Source: Diphasiastrum complanatum (lineage: Eukaryota > Streptophyta > Lycopodiopsida > Lycopodiales > Lycopodiaceae). Taken from it: a stretch of 64,000 nucleotides of DNA. The notes beneath the pieces were generated by a model that saw only the letters and a program-made list of their open reading frames with translations, did not search any database and had not been told where the DNA came from. Positions 1-12,200 of this stretch are shown piece after piece (position 1 is the stretch's first letter; each line of letters begins with the position of its first letter). A program made the position numbers and the translations under genes. Location of the stretch: contig CM055102.1 in the NCBI GenBank assembly GCA_029204225.1, positions 13,206,199 through 13,270,198 of the forward strand, given 5' to 3'.

Positions 1-337
1 TTGAATTGTTGATGATCAAAGATTCATCGCATATAGAGCTATTATGACATAGCTTGAGCCTCTGTGTTTGAGATAAACATAGAGTTAGTAGAGTTAGGAA
101 CAAAGTCATGCTGCAATAAGAATCGAGTACAAAATAAGTTGACCAACTTGAAAGCATGCAATAGAAATAAAACTTCATAGTCCAATCTTACCTTATTAGA
201 TATTGCTTAAAGCGATAGGCCAAACCTTATCCTCACCGTATCAGGGCACCGACTATTCTCATCAATACATTGGTATTGGTCCTTATCTTTATATTCAATC
301 ATTCATTGAAATCTAGCTGTACCAAATAGATTGCAAA

Positions 338-685
338 TCACAAACAAGGAGTAGCTTGAATTAGTACATACGTATAGGGGCACATCCATGCCATACAAAT
401 ACTTGTACCTGTCGTGCAAAGAACAAGTAATGTACAGTTCTTGTAACTCTTGAGAATATCCATGCTTTTCAAGAGCACCTCTGATTCAGTAGAAGATAGA
501 GCTATCGAAGTTTGTTTGCGACTATTCCATGAAATAAGACCGTTGGTGAGGAAGAATGTAAATCTAGAAGTGGATTTACGAGTGTCTACATCTCCTTCCC
601 ACAACTTGCATCTGAATAACCATTGAGAATATCGAGTTTGTAGTTGTTGACTATGCTGGAGTTCGATGCTCAGCCTCAAATCCAT
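338..685 (-). pseudogene. Ty1/copia RNase H fragment
   Basis: A 115-codon minus-strand frame whose middle part (about 473-592) matches the copia RNase H pattern: DVDTRKSTSRF, then a hydrophobic stretch, GLISWNSRKQ and ALSSTESEV. In the family this module lies at the C-terminal end of Pol and removes RNA from RNA:DNA hybrids. The sequence on either side does not continue the domain, so this is a short relic. It runs opposite to the copia debris starting near 1384, so the two come from separate insertions. Confidence 0.7.
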
Positions 686-739
686 TTAATAATGAGCATC
701 TTGAAAGTTGTACAAAATCCAAAAAAAAGGCTAAAATTT

Positions 740-1000
740 TTAAACAGAAGGTCAAAATATCCAGTATTGGATTTTCCCGACATAAGCCTTTTCCGACCCA
801 ATGTAAAACTTCTCAAAGAGATTTTCCGACCCTGGGTCGGGTCGAATCGGGTCTAACTTTTCCGACCCCGGTTCCCTAGATTATTCGGGCATGTTCGACC
901 ATGGATTGGGGGTGTCGGATTTGGTCTGATTTATCCGGGCTTATATTTTTCGACCCATTATAAAATTCCGATATTGTCGGTCAGAAAATCCGACTCAACA
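740..1000. repeat. Cluster of TTTTCCGACC-like motifs
   Basis: The motif TTTTCCGACC(C) or its complement GGGTCGG recurs about six times in 260 bases, for example near 777, 822 and 857, with TTCGACC variants near 890 and 945. The period is irregular and there is no coding frame. The same CCGACCC/GGGTCGA words appear inside the neighbouring copia remnant at 3450-3800. The function is unknown; it may be a degenerate minisatellite. Confidence 0.45.
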
Positions 1001-1529
1001 ACTCCGCGTTGACGTCTGTCTACTCTTGGTACATTCAAGGCGGTTGTAATAATTGTAGCAAATCAGTTATAAATATTTTAGTATATTAATCAACTGTGGA
1101 TAGGTAGTTAAATAAGTTGTAATCTTCATCAGAAAACTTCTTCTGAATCAATCAAAGTTTTATGTTGCCAGCGTTATCACGCTCAACTATCAAGCTGAAG
1201 TTATCACTTCAAGTCATTGTACTCATTGTTGATATTAATTAGAGTGCAATTCCAGTCTCACTATTGTTTTAGTTCATTGCGCATTTGTCTGAAGCATTCA
1301 TTTTAAATATTCTGCCACTAACTGTGGCACTTCTGATCCATCATCCACGCTCGCTCAGAATTCCACTGCCATTCCCATTTATATGGTATCAAAGCGGGCA
1401 GTTCAGTAATCTGCATTTCTACTGCAGATTATCAGTCTTATTTCTATCAAGACATCTTTCTAGCAAGCGCGCGCAACCAATCGTATTCTAAAATCGTTGT
1501 TTCTATCAACGATCTCGCTCAACCCATAA

Positions 1530-2560
1530 TGGATCCATCTTCTAGTTCTTCTCTAATTGACAAACTAGATGGGAATAACTACCATCTCTGAAAATTCAAA
1601 ATGAAGGTCATACTACTAGCCAAATAATTGTGGGACATCATTGATGGCATAGAACTTAAACCAAAAGGTGATGCAGCCATTATCACCAAATAGAGATTGT
1701 AAGATGGCAAGGCCTTTGCCATGATCACTCAATATCATAGACACCCAAATCAGTCACATACGTGTTGCTCAGACTGCTAAGGATGCATGGGACATCCTAG
1801 CAAACCTCTACGATATCAGGGACGTCACCTCCAAATTACATTTGAGGGAGAAATTCTTCACCCTGAGAATGTTTGAAGCAAAAAGTGTTTCGAGTCATCT
1901 CAACACTTTCAAAAATCTTATGGAGCAGATGACTACGACTGACTCAATCATTGAAAATTCCGATATTGTTGTGACTCTATTATTAAATCTACCTAAAAAG
2001 CCTATGAAAATTGGTTCATGGCAATTTCGACCTGGGAGAATCTCACTCTAATAAGAGAAATCTCGATGCTTCTATAAGAGGAAATCAAAAGATCTACATC
2101 CTCCTCAAACTCAGGGTCGGATCCTCAGGCTCTATATTCTAAAAATCATAAGTTTAGATCAAACAGATCTACACAATCAAATTATCTTGACAAAATGAAC
2201 AACATGCAATCTGGATCGAATTCTAACTTTGGGTTGAATTCTGGCTTAGGGTCGAATTTTGGCTCATAGTCGAATTCAAATTCCTCATCAATGTAGAACC
2301 TATTATGTAAATAATGTAAGAGAACTGGCCATTTTATTAGGGACTGCAGAACTTTAAAATTCAACAATGAGAATAAAAAGCAGTTCCAACAACAAGCAAA
2401 TTGCTTCAACCAGTTACTCGATCCAGCAACAAGAGGAAGATGAAACAGCCTTCTTGACCAAGGTCAGAAAACAACAGGATATCAATTAGGTATCTAGACT
2501 CAAAAGCAACTCAACATATGATTCACCACAAGGACTGGTTCAAAGACTACATATCATACA
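1530..2560 (+). pseudogene. copia gag and protease relic
   Basis: An ATG near 1530 opens a frame with the copia Gag signature LDGNNYH, followed by a typical run through LLAK and WDIIDG, but broken by several in-frame stops. The 1842-2051 frame still reads like the middle of a UBN2-type Gag (REKFFTLRM). Near 2490-2560 a protease relic reads LDSKATQHM, where the family has DSGAT; the catalytic Gly is replaced, so the protease would be dead even without the stops. Confidence 0.6.
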
Positions 2561-2791
2561 CCCACTCTCAAATTGTCCAACTTGAGACAACTCAACTCAT
2601 TCTATTGAGGGTGAAGAAACAGTCAAGGTTAAATTTCAGAGAGGTGAAGTGAAGTTGCCACATTCCAAATCTGATCAAAAATTTGGTCTCAGTTAGCAGA
2701 ATCACAGATTTGAATCGGAAGGTCGACTTCAACACAAACGGCTACACCATTTTTGACAAGTCCCGAAAAGTTCTAATTTTCGGGAGAAGAA

Positions 2792-3717
2792 GTGACAACC
2801 TTTACAAACTCGACCACTACATCCACTTCTAAATCAACTGATATGCTTTGGCATTTCAGATTAGGACACCTCAATTTCAATAATATTCATCAAAGCATGT
2901 CATTCATTTCTGATACAGTTCACACTTCTAAAAATTTGTTGGATCTTGTACACAACGACATTTGTGGCCCAATGCAGGGAAAGTTGTCTATTTTTTACTT
3001 TTATTGATGACTTCTCAAACTGCAACCTACTTTCTGAAAAACAAATCCATGATACCTTCAAGTTCCTCAAGCAGTTCAAGGCATCAGCAGAAAATTCGAC
3101 CTAGAGAAGAACCAAAGCTCTACATATTGATGGAGGGGGAGAATACATCTCAACCGAGTTCAAGGAATACCTCACTAGCTGCTCACCTCAATCCAATGGT
3201 GTAGCTGAAAGGAAGAATCGGACACTCATCAAAAGTGCCAAGAGCATACTGGCCCATGACTCTCTCCCAAAGAAATTTTGGATAGAAGTTACTACAGCAG
3301 CCTATTTACAAAATTGATATGATTACAAAGGCCCTGAATGGCAAGGCACCTTATAAGGTGTGGACAGGATCAAAGCCATCACTCAAAAATATCAGAGTGT
3401 TTGGGTGCAAAGCTTTCAATCAGAAGATCTTTGTTGATCTACAGAAAGATCCGACCCAAGGATCGAACAATCAAAATCCGACCCAAGGGGAACAATCAAA
3501 TTGCGATCCAAGGGTCGAGAACAGCAACAAATCACTTTTCATTTGCTATTCCCCAGATCACAAGGCATACAAGCTCTTCAATCTAGACACTCAGAAAACA
3601 TTTACGAGCAGAAATGTCATTTTTGTGGAAGACCAGTTTTTTTACCACAATGGAAAAGCTACAGCAAATTCCGACCCAAGGATCGAACAGCAGAATTCCG
3701 ATTCAAGGGTCGAATAG
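2792..3717 (+). pseudogene. copia GAG-pre-integrase and integrase relic
   Basis: Frames at 2792-3007, 3100-3330 and 3319-3717 together read LWHFRLGHLNFNNIHQ (pre-integrase), DLVHNDICGPM (first catalytic Asp region), DGGGEYIS and [12 protein letters not shown] (second Asp and Glu region), then APYKVWTGSKPSLKNIRVFGC, the usual post-core segment, though with a stop near 3317. Integrase inserts the element cDNA into the host genome. Frameshifts and stops separate the blocks. The C-terminal spacer carries short CCGACCCAAGG repeats, listed separately. Confidence 0.7.
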
Positions 3718-3810
3718 TTAAAGATCGATACTGACTCCGAAAATGAGTCAAACTCAAAGGATCGAATCACATCAGAGGATCAAAGTTCCACCCAAAAGAT
3801 CGAACCGATC
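3445..3810 (+). repeat. Interspersed CCGACCCAAGGATCGAAC repeats in the copia spacer
   Basis: Units related to CCGACCCAAGGATCGAAC occur near 3451, 3478, 3508, 3670 and 3698, with weaker ones to about 3800. They lie in frame within the post-integrase spacer and encode variants of DPRxE/DPTQG. Related GGGTCGAATT words occur at about 2213-2280 in the gag region. Confidence 0.5.
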
Positions 3811-3840
3811 TAGACAGCCTCCATCCAGTTTTATGGATGA

Positions 3841-6129
3841 TCCAGCCTGTAGTAGGCAATTTTCACTTGTAAGTGACACCTGCTTTATGTACCAAAGATG
3901 AAAGTTACAAAATGAAGAGTTTGACATTTCATAATAAATATTCAAACACAAGGGAACTCAAACCGTTCACAATTAAATGTTCAAGTTTTAAGGTTCAGCT
4001 TTGATCTTCCAATAGCTGAATTATTTCTGTTTGCATGTGAAACCACTTGGCAAAAACCAATAATTGATGAAGCTAAATAATTGCTCCTTTTTTAGCATGT
4101 TAACTGAACAGATTTTGACCACAACAGATTCAAGACACATTATTCGTGATGACATACTGAAATGGGCAAAATAGAACTTCAGAGCTTCTATGGATGGTAC
4201 AGCTACATTCTGATAAGACATGGCGCAGGTACTGTAACTAGGCTTTGAAATAACAGTATGATTGCTGCTCATTTGCAATGGCATGGACCACTTTCCATGT
4301 AATGAGAAATTAGTAAATCATTATTGAAAATTCGAAATAAAACATCCCCCGCCATAGTCGAGTTTGACAAGATTTACCTGTGACAATGGAGACCCAGACT
4401 AAAATCTTGGCCTGTGCGTGTAGGGACATCTAGGAGCACACAGGCTCACTAATTGGATTGGCTATAAATGTGGATGTACAGTGTAAATGTTTTACATAAT
4501 ATGCTAGCTAGTGCTAAGGTAACACCGTTGGAAAAGAAATATGGTACAAAATAGCACTCAGCTTATTACATCCAGTTGAATAAAGAACTGGTTCAGATTC
4601 TCACTTATATGATCATCAACAAGTAACTTTTACCTTGAAAAAATGTAAAGTAGGCATACTTTAATATACAAAGTACAAAGTATAAAAGTCAAAATAAACT
4701 AAGAGTTGAGCGATTCTCTGAACTCTTTACATGAAGCTTTTAAACAGAATTTCTCAAGGTGGCCCTATACAAAAGTGCACACAAAATCTGGTAACAAACT
4801 TTGTAGAGAAAATGACTTATTTCCATAGGAGCTTCAGATCTCACTTTTGAAAGGACTTACAGGATACTAAGGGCAATGCTTACACCTATTTACCACTACC
4901 TTAAGGTAGACTATACCAAAACACTACTCACCGGACTGAAAAGGAGGTATAGCGACCTTCTAATCCTTCTAATCTGCTGCTAACCTAAAAAGACTTGCTA
5001 AGGTATAGACCATATTAACAAATTTTGCGGAGGAAAGACTTGCTAAGGTTTATAATTCCAATGCTGGCCCCGTAAACCTTAAATCATGAGCCAAATTCAG
5101 TTTGCCCCCCCACTTCTGGGCCAGTTGAACGGATACCTGTTCACATCAGGGATGTGTGCAGTATAACTGTCAAAACAGTTTCCCTTAACACGCAGGTCTA
5201 TGGAGCCCTCGGTAACTTACCAATCATACCATATATATATAGTACACCTCTGTACATCACAAAGAAGTTACTTCAGAAAAACTCAGTCCAAGTGTGTAAT
5301 TTCTTATTAATTTACAGCTTAGACTGCCCAAGATTCATCCCATTGCAATTGTGGGGAGATGAATTGATACATGACTCTGGAAGGAGCCCTCCTGATGAAA
5401 TTTGATTCAAGATTCACTATGAAAATTTGGATGTACGGCACATTCTTGACATAGAATATTATCTTCCTATTCTAGAAAGATGGTGGCGTTGAATAGGTAA
5501 CAGAGGAATTGCACAGGAGCTTCCAACTGACAAGATAAATCATACAAGTAACGTGAACCGATTTTCTATACATCACAAGCCACTACAAGTACAGAATCTT
5601 TTACATAATAGCTTTATCTATGTAATATACAGCTCAATATGAGTGATCTAGCTGAAGTCCTGCTGCTTTCAGTCAGGGTTGAAAGGGAGAGTCTTAAAGT
5701 GACAAACTTTGCATTGGCTTTTTTTTCAAAAGCAACTGCAGAACTGATGATTGTGAATGAGGGTTAGAGGGTTACTCCTTTCCCAGCACTGGCATACATC
5801 CTGTGCTTGATATACCAACCCCTGCCAGGTGGTTTTTTGGGGAGAAATAAGAAAACCCTGAGTGCTTGCATATTTCCCCAGCAAACTCGAGCTAGATCCC
5901 TTCTTGAAGACATTCCTCAATCACTTCCTTTTTAAATCCCACAACAAATTTAAACCGGATACGACGATCCCTGGAAATGCTAGCTGTATCTCATAAAGAC
6001 CAGAAGAGCTATGTAGATGACAGAAGCATCTATATTACAAGTAAGGATCATGAGACATAACTCATTCCAGTCCGAAGGGTTAGATACAAAATAGGCTTAC
6101 AAAGACCATGCCAAGTGTGAAAGACTCTA
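3841..6129. other. No gene recognised; includes downstream flank of the host gene
   Basis: Only short incoherent frames are present. The part adjoining 6130 should contain the 3' UTR of the minus-strand host gene, but no polyadenylation site could be chosen with confidence. No LTR, TIR or tandem repeat was seen. Confidence 0.5.
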
Positions 6130-6258
6130 TTAGAATTCTATTCCACTATTGAGCCTGATGGAAAATGAAGCCCTTCGAAAATTATCAAGAGGAGTTTCCA
6201 AGTGCAAAACAAGGCCTGAATTGCCTATATGCTCACCATTGCGTTTTGACCTGCCAAC
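6130..6258 (-). CDS. Host gene exon 7 (residues 479-520, stop)
   Basis: The acceptor is taatgttgcag. It reads [18 protein letters not shown], then [19 protein letters not shown] and a terminal IEF before TAA at 6130-6132. The alternating pattern and final aromatic residue resemble the last strand of a beta-barrel, a structural guess only. Confidence 0.9.
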   Translation of the reverse strand, partial: VGRSKRNGEHIGNSGLVLHLETPLDNFRRASFSIRLNSGIEF

Positions 6259-9200
6259 CTGCAACATTAACCCTATAATGTCATTTTCTCCTGAGAAAGT
6301 TAATCTGTCAACCTGTCCCAAGTAAAATCACATATAGGATTTTGAACTAGCAGAAAACAAGGATTCATAGAGGCATAAAAGTAACCCTCATATAGCGTTC
6401 AAATGGGGTACCATTAAGTTACATACAAAACCTGCACTAGACTCATTTCAGACGCTGCAAGTTTAAAACTGAACTTAGTACCAGCATACACTCACTAAAT
6501 TTGCAAACTGTACACATCCCTTAACAGTTCTTAGAAGTCTTATTGGGTTATTCATTAAAAATATATCAAGATATACTACTAATAGGAACTGGGAACAATG
6601 GACTTAAAACATGTGCATAGATTAAGTGATACAGTAAATTCTAAACAAGGCAAAGTAATCTATCACTTCATGCAAGTTACATCTCTCAAATAAGGTACAT
6701 GCAGAATAATCATTTCACAATTTATGCTCTCATACAAAGTCAGTTTAAAATAATCATAAGGTTAACGGAAAAAAAAGGAAGGTCAAAACTACATGTATCT
6801 GAAATAATCACACAAAAAATGGAGAAAAAAAAATGTAAGGTCAAAGCTCACAGAAATTGTTGCAAAACCGCATGGTTCACTGGTGAGGGCACAACCACAA
6901 GCCCAGCTAAGTCTTTCTTGAGGCGAATGAATCAGCTCCATTCTCCAACCATGACTTCTTCCACCTTGCGTTGGAGTGACACTGCAATACGTAGTCTTGG
7001 CTACAATCAGACCTGAAGTTGATTGATCATCAGGCATTCAAATATATATGCACTTAATCTAATCCATATATTGCTGTTTATTGCAAAACCATCAACCTTG
7101 AAACAAATATTGTCTACAGTTAAAATTTGTTGCAAGTCGACAGTGTGAGCACAGGGTTATTGTACCTTTTCTTGTTAATAGCCACGATGATAGAAAATTT
7201 CTACAAATATAGTATCACAGCATCAAGCGCACTACTATTCCATCACTAAAGAATGACCGTAAACTCCCAAGCTAATCATATGAGAACCAAAGTGAGTCAC
7301 TACCTTAGCTGGAGCGTAGGGCGAAGCATCATCCCAGATCGTTGCCAAGCCAAAGTTTGTATAACACCAAATGATACTGATTTCTCTGGAAGTTCAATAG
7401 ACGGAACCCATCTTGTACCCCATTTGTTCTGTTGGATAGCCACACAGCATAGAGCTCAGTAAAAAGTGAGTGGTTCACCACAAACATAAAAGCAACTTGA
7501 GAATACAACTGTTTTCATTTCTTATTTTCCCAATGGGTGAACTAAAATGATCTTATGTTCTCAACACTTTGCCTCCACATAGCCAATTTCTCCCTGCATC
7601 TACACCTTTTCCCTTTTTCCATGCTCTCACGCACCTTAGAAACTGGAATGGACAACTTTTTTGTACATAAAATGCTTTTCTTTGTGATATCAGCAATCTA
7701 ATGAATAATAGAAAGAAAATAAAGAGGTGAAGAGTGCTTAAGTTTCTTTATGTAAACACTGGCGGACAGATCGCCCTTGATTGAAGGAAGTTAAGTGGGT
7801 GGAGAAGAACCTTGCACGAGAAACTCAGTCTACTTTCGCCAGGGTATCGACCCTGTGCCTGAAATAGACCACCAAATAAAGGAAGAAAAGTACCCCAAGC
7901 TAAGCCATCACCAGCTATATAAGTTAATTGCCCATTTGGAAACTGTAGATCCATGAATGACTGCACAAGCACCAGCACAGGATGTCCAGTGTACTCTTTC
8001 AGAAAGATAACACAATAGAAGTCACAAAGTTGGATGGAAAGTGTAGATAAAAGACTCATTAAGTTTTTGAAAAACATTGTACTGAAAACTTGAAAAAATA
8101 CATGATTAGTTGCAGAATAAAGACAAAAGACGTGATGCAAATTCTGAACAAGAGAGCATTCGCTTAGTGTTTCTCTAGTTCACATGAAGATAATTAAACA
8201 AGCAATATATGACAAACACATACCTCAACAAATTGTTATACTTGAGCAGTGTGCTTGTTGAAGCATGCATGGACTGAACAACATAACTAAATTGAATCAA
8301 AAAGCACAACTGTTCTAGATAGTATGTTGTAATCAGCACCAATTCAAAATGGTTTTGGGCACTTACACAAGTGAGATAATTCAGGCAAAACATAGACATG
8401 AATAGCCACTTTCGATTCTTCGTCCAGATTGCAGGGCAGACTGAATGTACACCATTCTGCATAATTGGCCACATGTTAATATAAAATGGGCTAACAAAAA
8501 TAGAGCATCACTACAATGCAACAAATTAGTCAATGCTGAAAATAAGATCATATCTCTCAAGTGGAGAAACTTAAAAACAAGTCTAAGCTGCCCCAATCTC
8601 ATATGAACATCACACAATACTTCTGAGCTGCAAAGAGTGTCAGAGGACGTAACTTCAACTTTGAATGGAATAAAAGGAGGACACATAATTAACTAGATCA
8701 AGAGAACAAGGGATGATGCTTAAACGATAGACTTAAAGAACTTCTCTCTCAGGCTTGGGCAACTGATCACTGCTTCAGTGAGAGGGTAGTTGGGAAGATG
8801 CCTGTGGGTCTGCTAAGGATGTGACAACTAGCAAAAGTGGAGCAAACTCTCCTCCTCTGGCTATGGTAGTCCTGCCCAGTGGCTAGAGTCCTGTTTGGGA
8901 AATAAAGCATCCAGGCTTCAGCTTGGGAAACCCCAAAACTTTGAAAAGATACTGTTAAAACAGCTGTTGAATTTTGGCTTAGGCTGGTTAAAAAACTATC
9001 TTGAAGAACTCTTATGAAAAGTCTCCAATTAGATGAAATGGGATGGATGTGAGACTCAAATGTGGCCCGATCCTGCATCACAAAGAAAGAGGAAGTGTAG
9101 CAGTTCTCAGTAGCAAATCAAGGGTCCTCAAGGTAATATTGGAGTCACTTATCCATATATTCAATCTCCTATCATACAAGTGCTATAAAGAATACATCAG

Positions 9201-12200
9201 CAGTTTGAAGAAAAACGGTACAAAAACAGAGGACTTAGAGTGTGGTGATAATTTAGAGGTAAAAGAAAGGGTGGCTGTGGTGTAAAGGGCTGCAGAGAGG
9301 GAATTTGTTTGAGAATCAAGATATGATGCACCCTTAAAATGGATGTCGAGCAGAAGAGATTGGCGGAACGACAGACTAGATGGACAAAAGCCTGCTCATG
9401 ACATGGGTGGGTGCCTCCATGGAGCTCATGGTGGAGAGGTATGATCATACTGAACATAAGAAAATAGCGACAGTAAAGAGATGAGAGTAGCACGAGTTTT
9501 GAGTTCTAAAATGGAACTTGGGGCACAAATATGAGGATTCAAATCCTACCACTTCTATCAGGGTGTGAGGTGGAGCTCTGCAAATCTGGCCAGCACCAAA
9601 GGTGATCACAAATGGCCACCAGCAAATGTGATTTGCATCCTACAGTGGAGGCCGAGATGTTAATTATATGGGACATATACAGTATTGAATTGCCATATGG
9701 GCTAACATCGGACCCCACAATTTAGCCATTTTTTTCACTATGCCATTGACCCAACTTCTTTGCCACGAAAGAGACCAACCATATGACAAGGAGCATCTGG
9801 AGATTCTATATAGTCCTAGGTCCACCGGTCAAAGTCAAGTCAAAGGCTCCAGTCTACGTCCACACCTCAAGCAGGTGTTGTGTTCATGGGCCCCAAGGGG
9901 TCCATAACAACTATATGCATTGTTATATGAACCAGTACAACCAATTGACATGGAATTGGTAGACGTAACAGCAGCAATGGTAGTAGATTAACTGCAAAAC
10001 ATTATCAAAACCAAGATCGTATGCGAGAGGCTCAACAAACAGAAAATACTATGCCGACAAGCAAAGATCATTTCGAGAATTTCAGGAGCGTGACTCTATA
10101 TATCTATGGTTACAATCTTACTAACAATCTCCAAAATTTTACAGGCCATTTCAGATCATACAAAAGATTGGAAAGCTACCATATGAATTGGATCTACCAA
10201 TCATTACGAAGATGCACGATATGTTTCAAGCCAGTCTGTTGAAGAAACATATTGCTCAAAGAGTGGCTGAACTACCATCTTAAAAAGACAAAGGGGAATT
10301 GGTAGTAGAACTGCAGGTGGTAGTTGGGTATCGTGATAAAGAGCTATGGAACGCAAAAAACAAGTGCAACAACACCTAATTAAATGGAAAGGTTTACCAT
10401 CAAAAGACAACACATGGGAAGATCGTTCTTCTATGAAACGATGGCCTAAGGTATTGGAAACTACTAAAGGTTCTAAGGAGCACGACATTTCAAAATCTAC
10501 ACGGTCTTCATTTTTAAGGGTGGATCGCGATCTGGAAGGAGCACAATCCGGATCGCGCGTTCCGGATCGCTCGCGTCCGGGACCAGAAACACGGTCGGAA
10601 CGTGAAAAAATTTTGAGTTTTTTTTATGTGGGCCGAGGGCAGGCAGCCCACAACCCACATAAAAAACTTTGCATTCTGAGAGTTGGAGAGTGAGAGAGAG
10701 CAAGGATGAGGAGGTGATGGTGGATTGTGGGCAGCGTGGGGCATCGATCTGTGCGTGATCAGGACGGTGGAAGCGACGAGGTGGCGGCGTTTGTCTCCAA
10801 AACGATATGAATCTCATGCCCCTTTTCCATGTGTTTTTGACTCTTTTTGCAAATTAGCTTATAATCATCTGATTGAGGTGCAATTTTAGGCCAAACTGTG
10901 TTTCGTCATGCCCTCAAACATGCTTGTGCTGTTAGTTTCGGTTTTTATCACTTCTAGAGAATGTTTTCGGTTTAGGACCCAAATCACATGCATTTTAGGG
11001 TTTAGCGTTGAATGCGAACAATCCAATTGTTGTTGCTACCAACAGAATACTGACATGTGATTGTTTGCTTCCTCTTTTGCAGGTCTGATACATTGGCTGA
11101 GTCACACGATCTGATACATTGACAGATTCACACGATGTCAGTCCTTGGTAGAGGCATTTGGTCAGAGGTAGAGTTGACAGAGGGGGATGTGGCTACGCAC
11201 CAAGGATCTGGTGCCCGCAGATGGAGATGCTTGCATTGTGGCGGCATCTTTATTGGTTCTCTTACCAGGGTTAGGGCCCATTTGCTACGACTCACCAGGC
11301 CAGATGGGCGGGGGATGGGCATATCCAATTGCCCTCGCATATCATATGCAGAGGTGGAGAGATTGATGGACACATACGGGCGTGACGGTTCATCTCTTGA
11401 GCCTTTGAGACCATCTCACAGTGCTATTCGTGGGTCAGTGGCAGGAGCAGGGACTAGAGCAGGTTCGGGACATGGTAGAGGTGCAGGGTCCAGAGCAGAT
11501 GCAGAGGCAGGGCCTAGTCACATGGGGGGAGATGTTCCCAGAGCATCCAACACACATGCAGAGACAGGTCCTAGTCACGTGGGGGGGGGGGATGTTCGTA
11601 GGGCATCCAACACACATGCACCCTCTCGTCCAATTGTTCCTTCAGCCGCAGGTCCATCTCGTCCAGCGTCGTCATCAGCTGCTGACGCACCATTTACGGA
11701 GTCAGATCATGCCACAGAGGGCCGCAGCGATGCAGCAGGCGATGCTCCACAGTCAGACACACCTTCGCGGGCGTTCTAGACCAGGAGAGTCCTTTGTGCA
11801 AGTTGCTTGGAGGACATTTGGAGGGGCTCTACCTTGGATTTGGAGGACTTTCTCCTTTTTACTTGTTAAATTAAATCTGAAGATCAAGGTATTTCAGGAC
11901 TCACATTAAGGGGGAGTGTTAGATTTCTTATGCTCAGTCTTAAACAAATCGTTTAAGTTATGAGCATCCTGAAAACCTAAGGCCGACTACATGTTTCGGA
12001 CCTTCGAGATTTTTGTGCCTTAATCGTTTTTAAGGCACTTCGTCTTTTTCGCATTTTTCACACCTTCGCGAAAAAAGCGACACAGTGGCCAGAATGCCTT
12101 GGAATCCATTTCAGGCCCACCTTCGTCTTTTTCGCATTTTTCCTGCCTTCACTCTAGAGACACCTTCGGGATTTACATACTTTCATTTTGAGGGCACCTT

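Larger units (their letters stand above)
1384..3840 (+). mobile_element. Decayed Ty1/copia element (PBS, gag, PR, IN; no RT)
   Basis: TGGTATCAAAGCGGGC at 1384-1399 fits an initiator-Met tRNA primer binding site, so a 5' LTR should end just upstream, although no LTR pair could be matched. Downstream in plus order come a gag start (about 1530), a protease relic (about 2490), a GAG-pre-integrase and integrase core (2792-3330) and the post-integrase spacer (3319-3717). Reverse transcriptase and RNase H are missing, and many stops and frameshifts are present, so it is inactive. Confidence 0.75.

Noticed and set aside
8224-8273. A possible small exon of the host gene (acceptor at 8274, donors at 8241 or 8223)
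   Set aside because: It would be needed only if exon 3 used a different frame. Exons 2, 3 and 4 join directly in phase 0 and match the family layout as recalled, so this is intron.
8767-9081. Minus-strand 104-codon frame as an extra host exon
   Set aside because: No splice-compatible phase with the neighbouring exons and no family resemblance.
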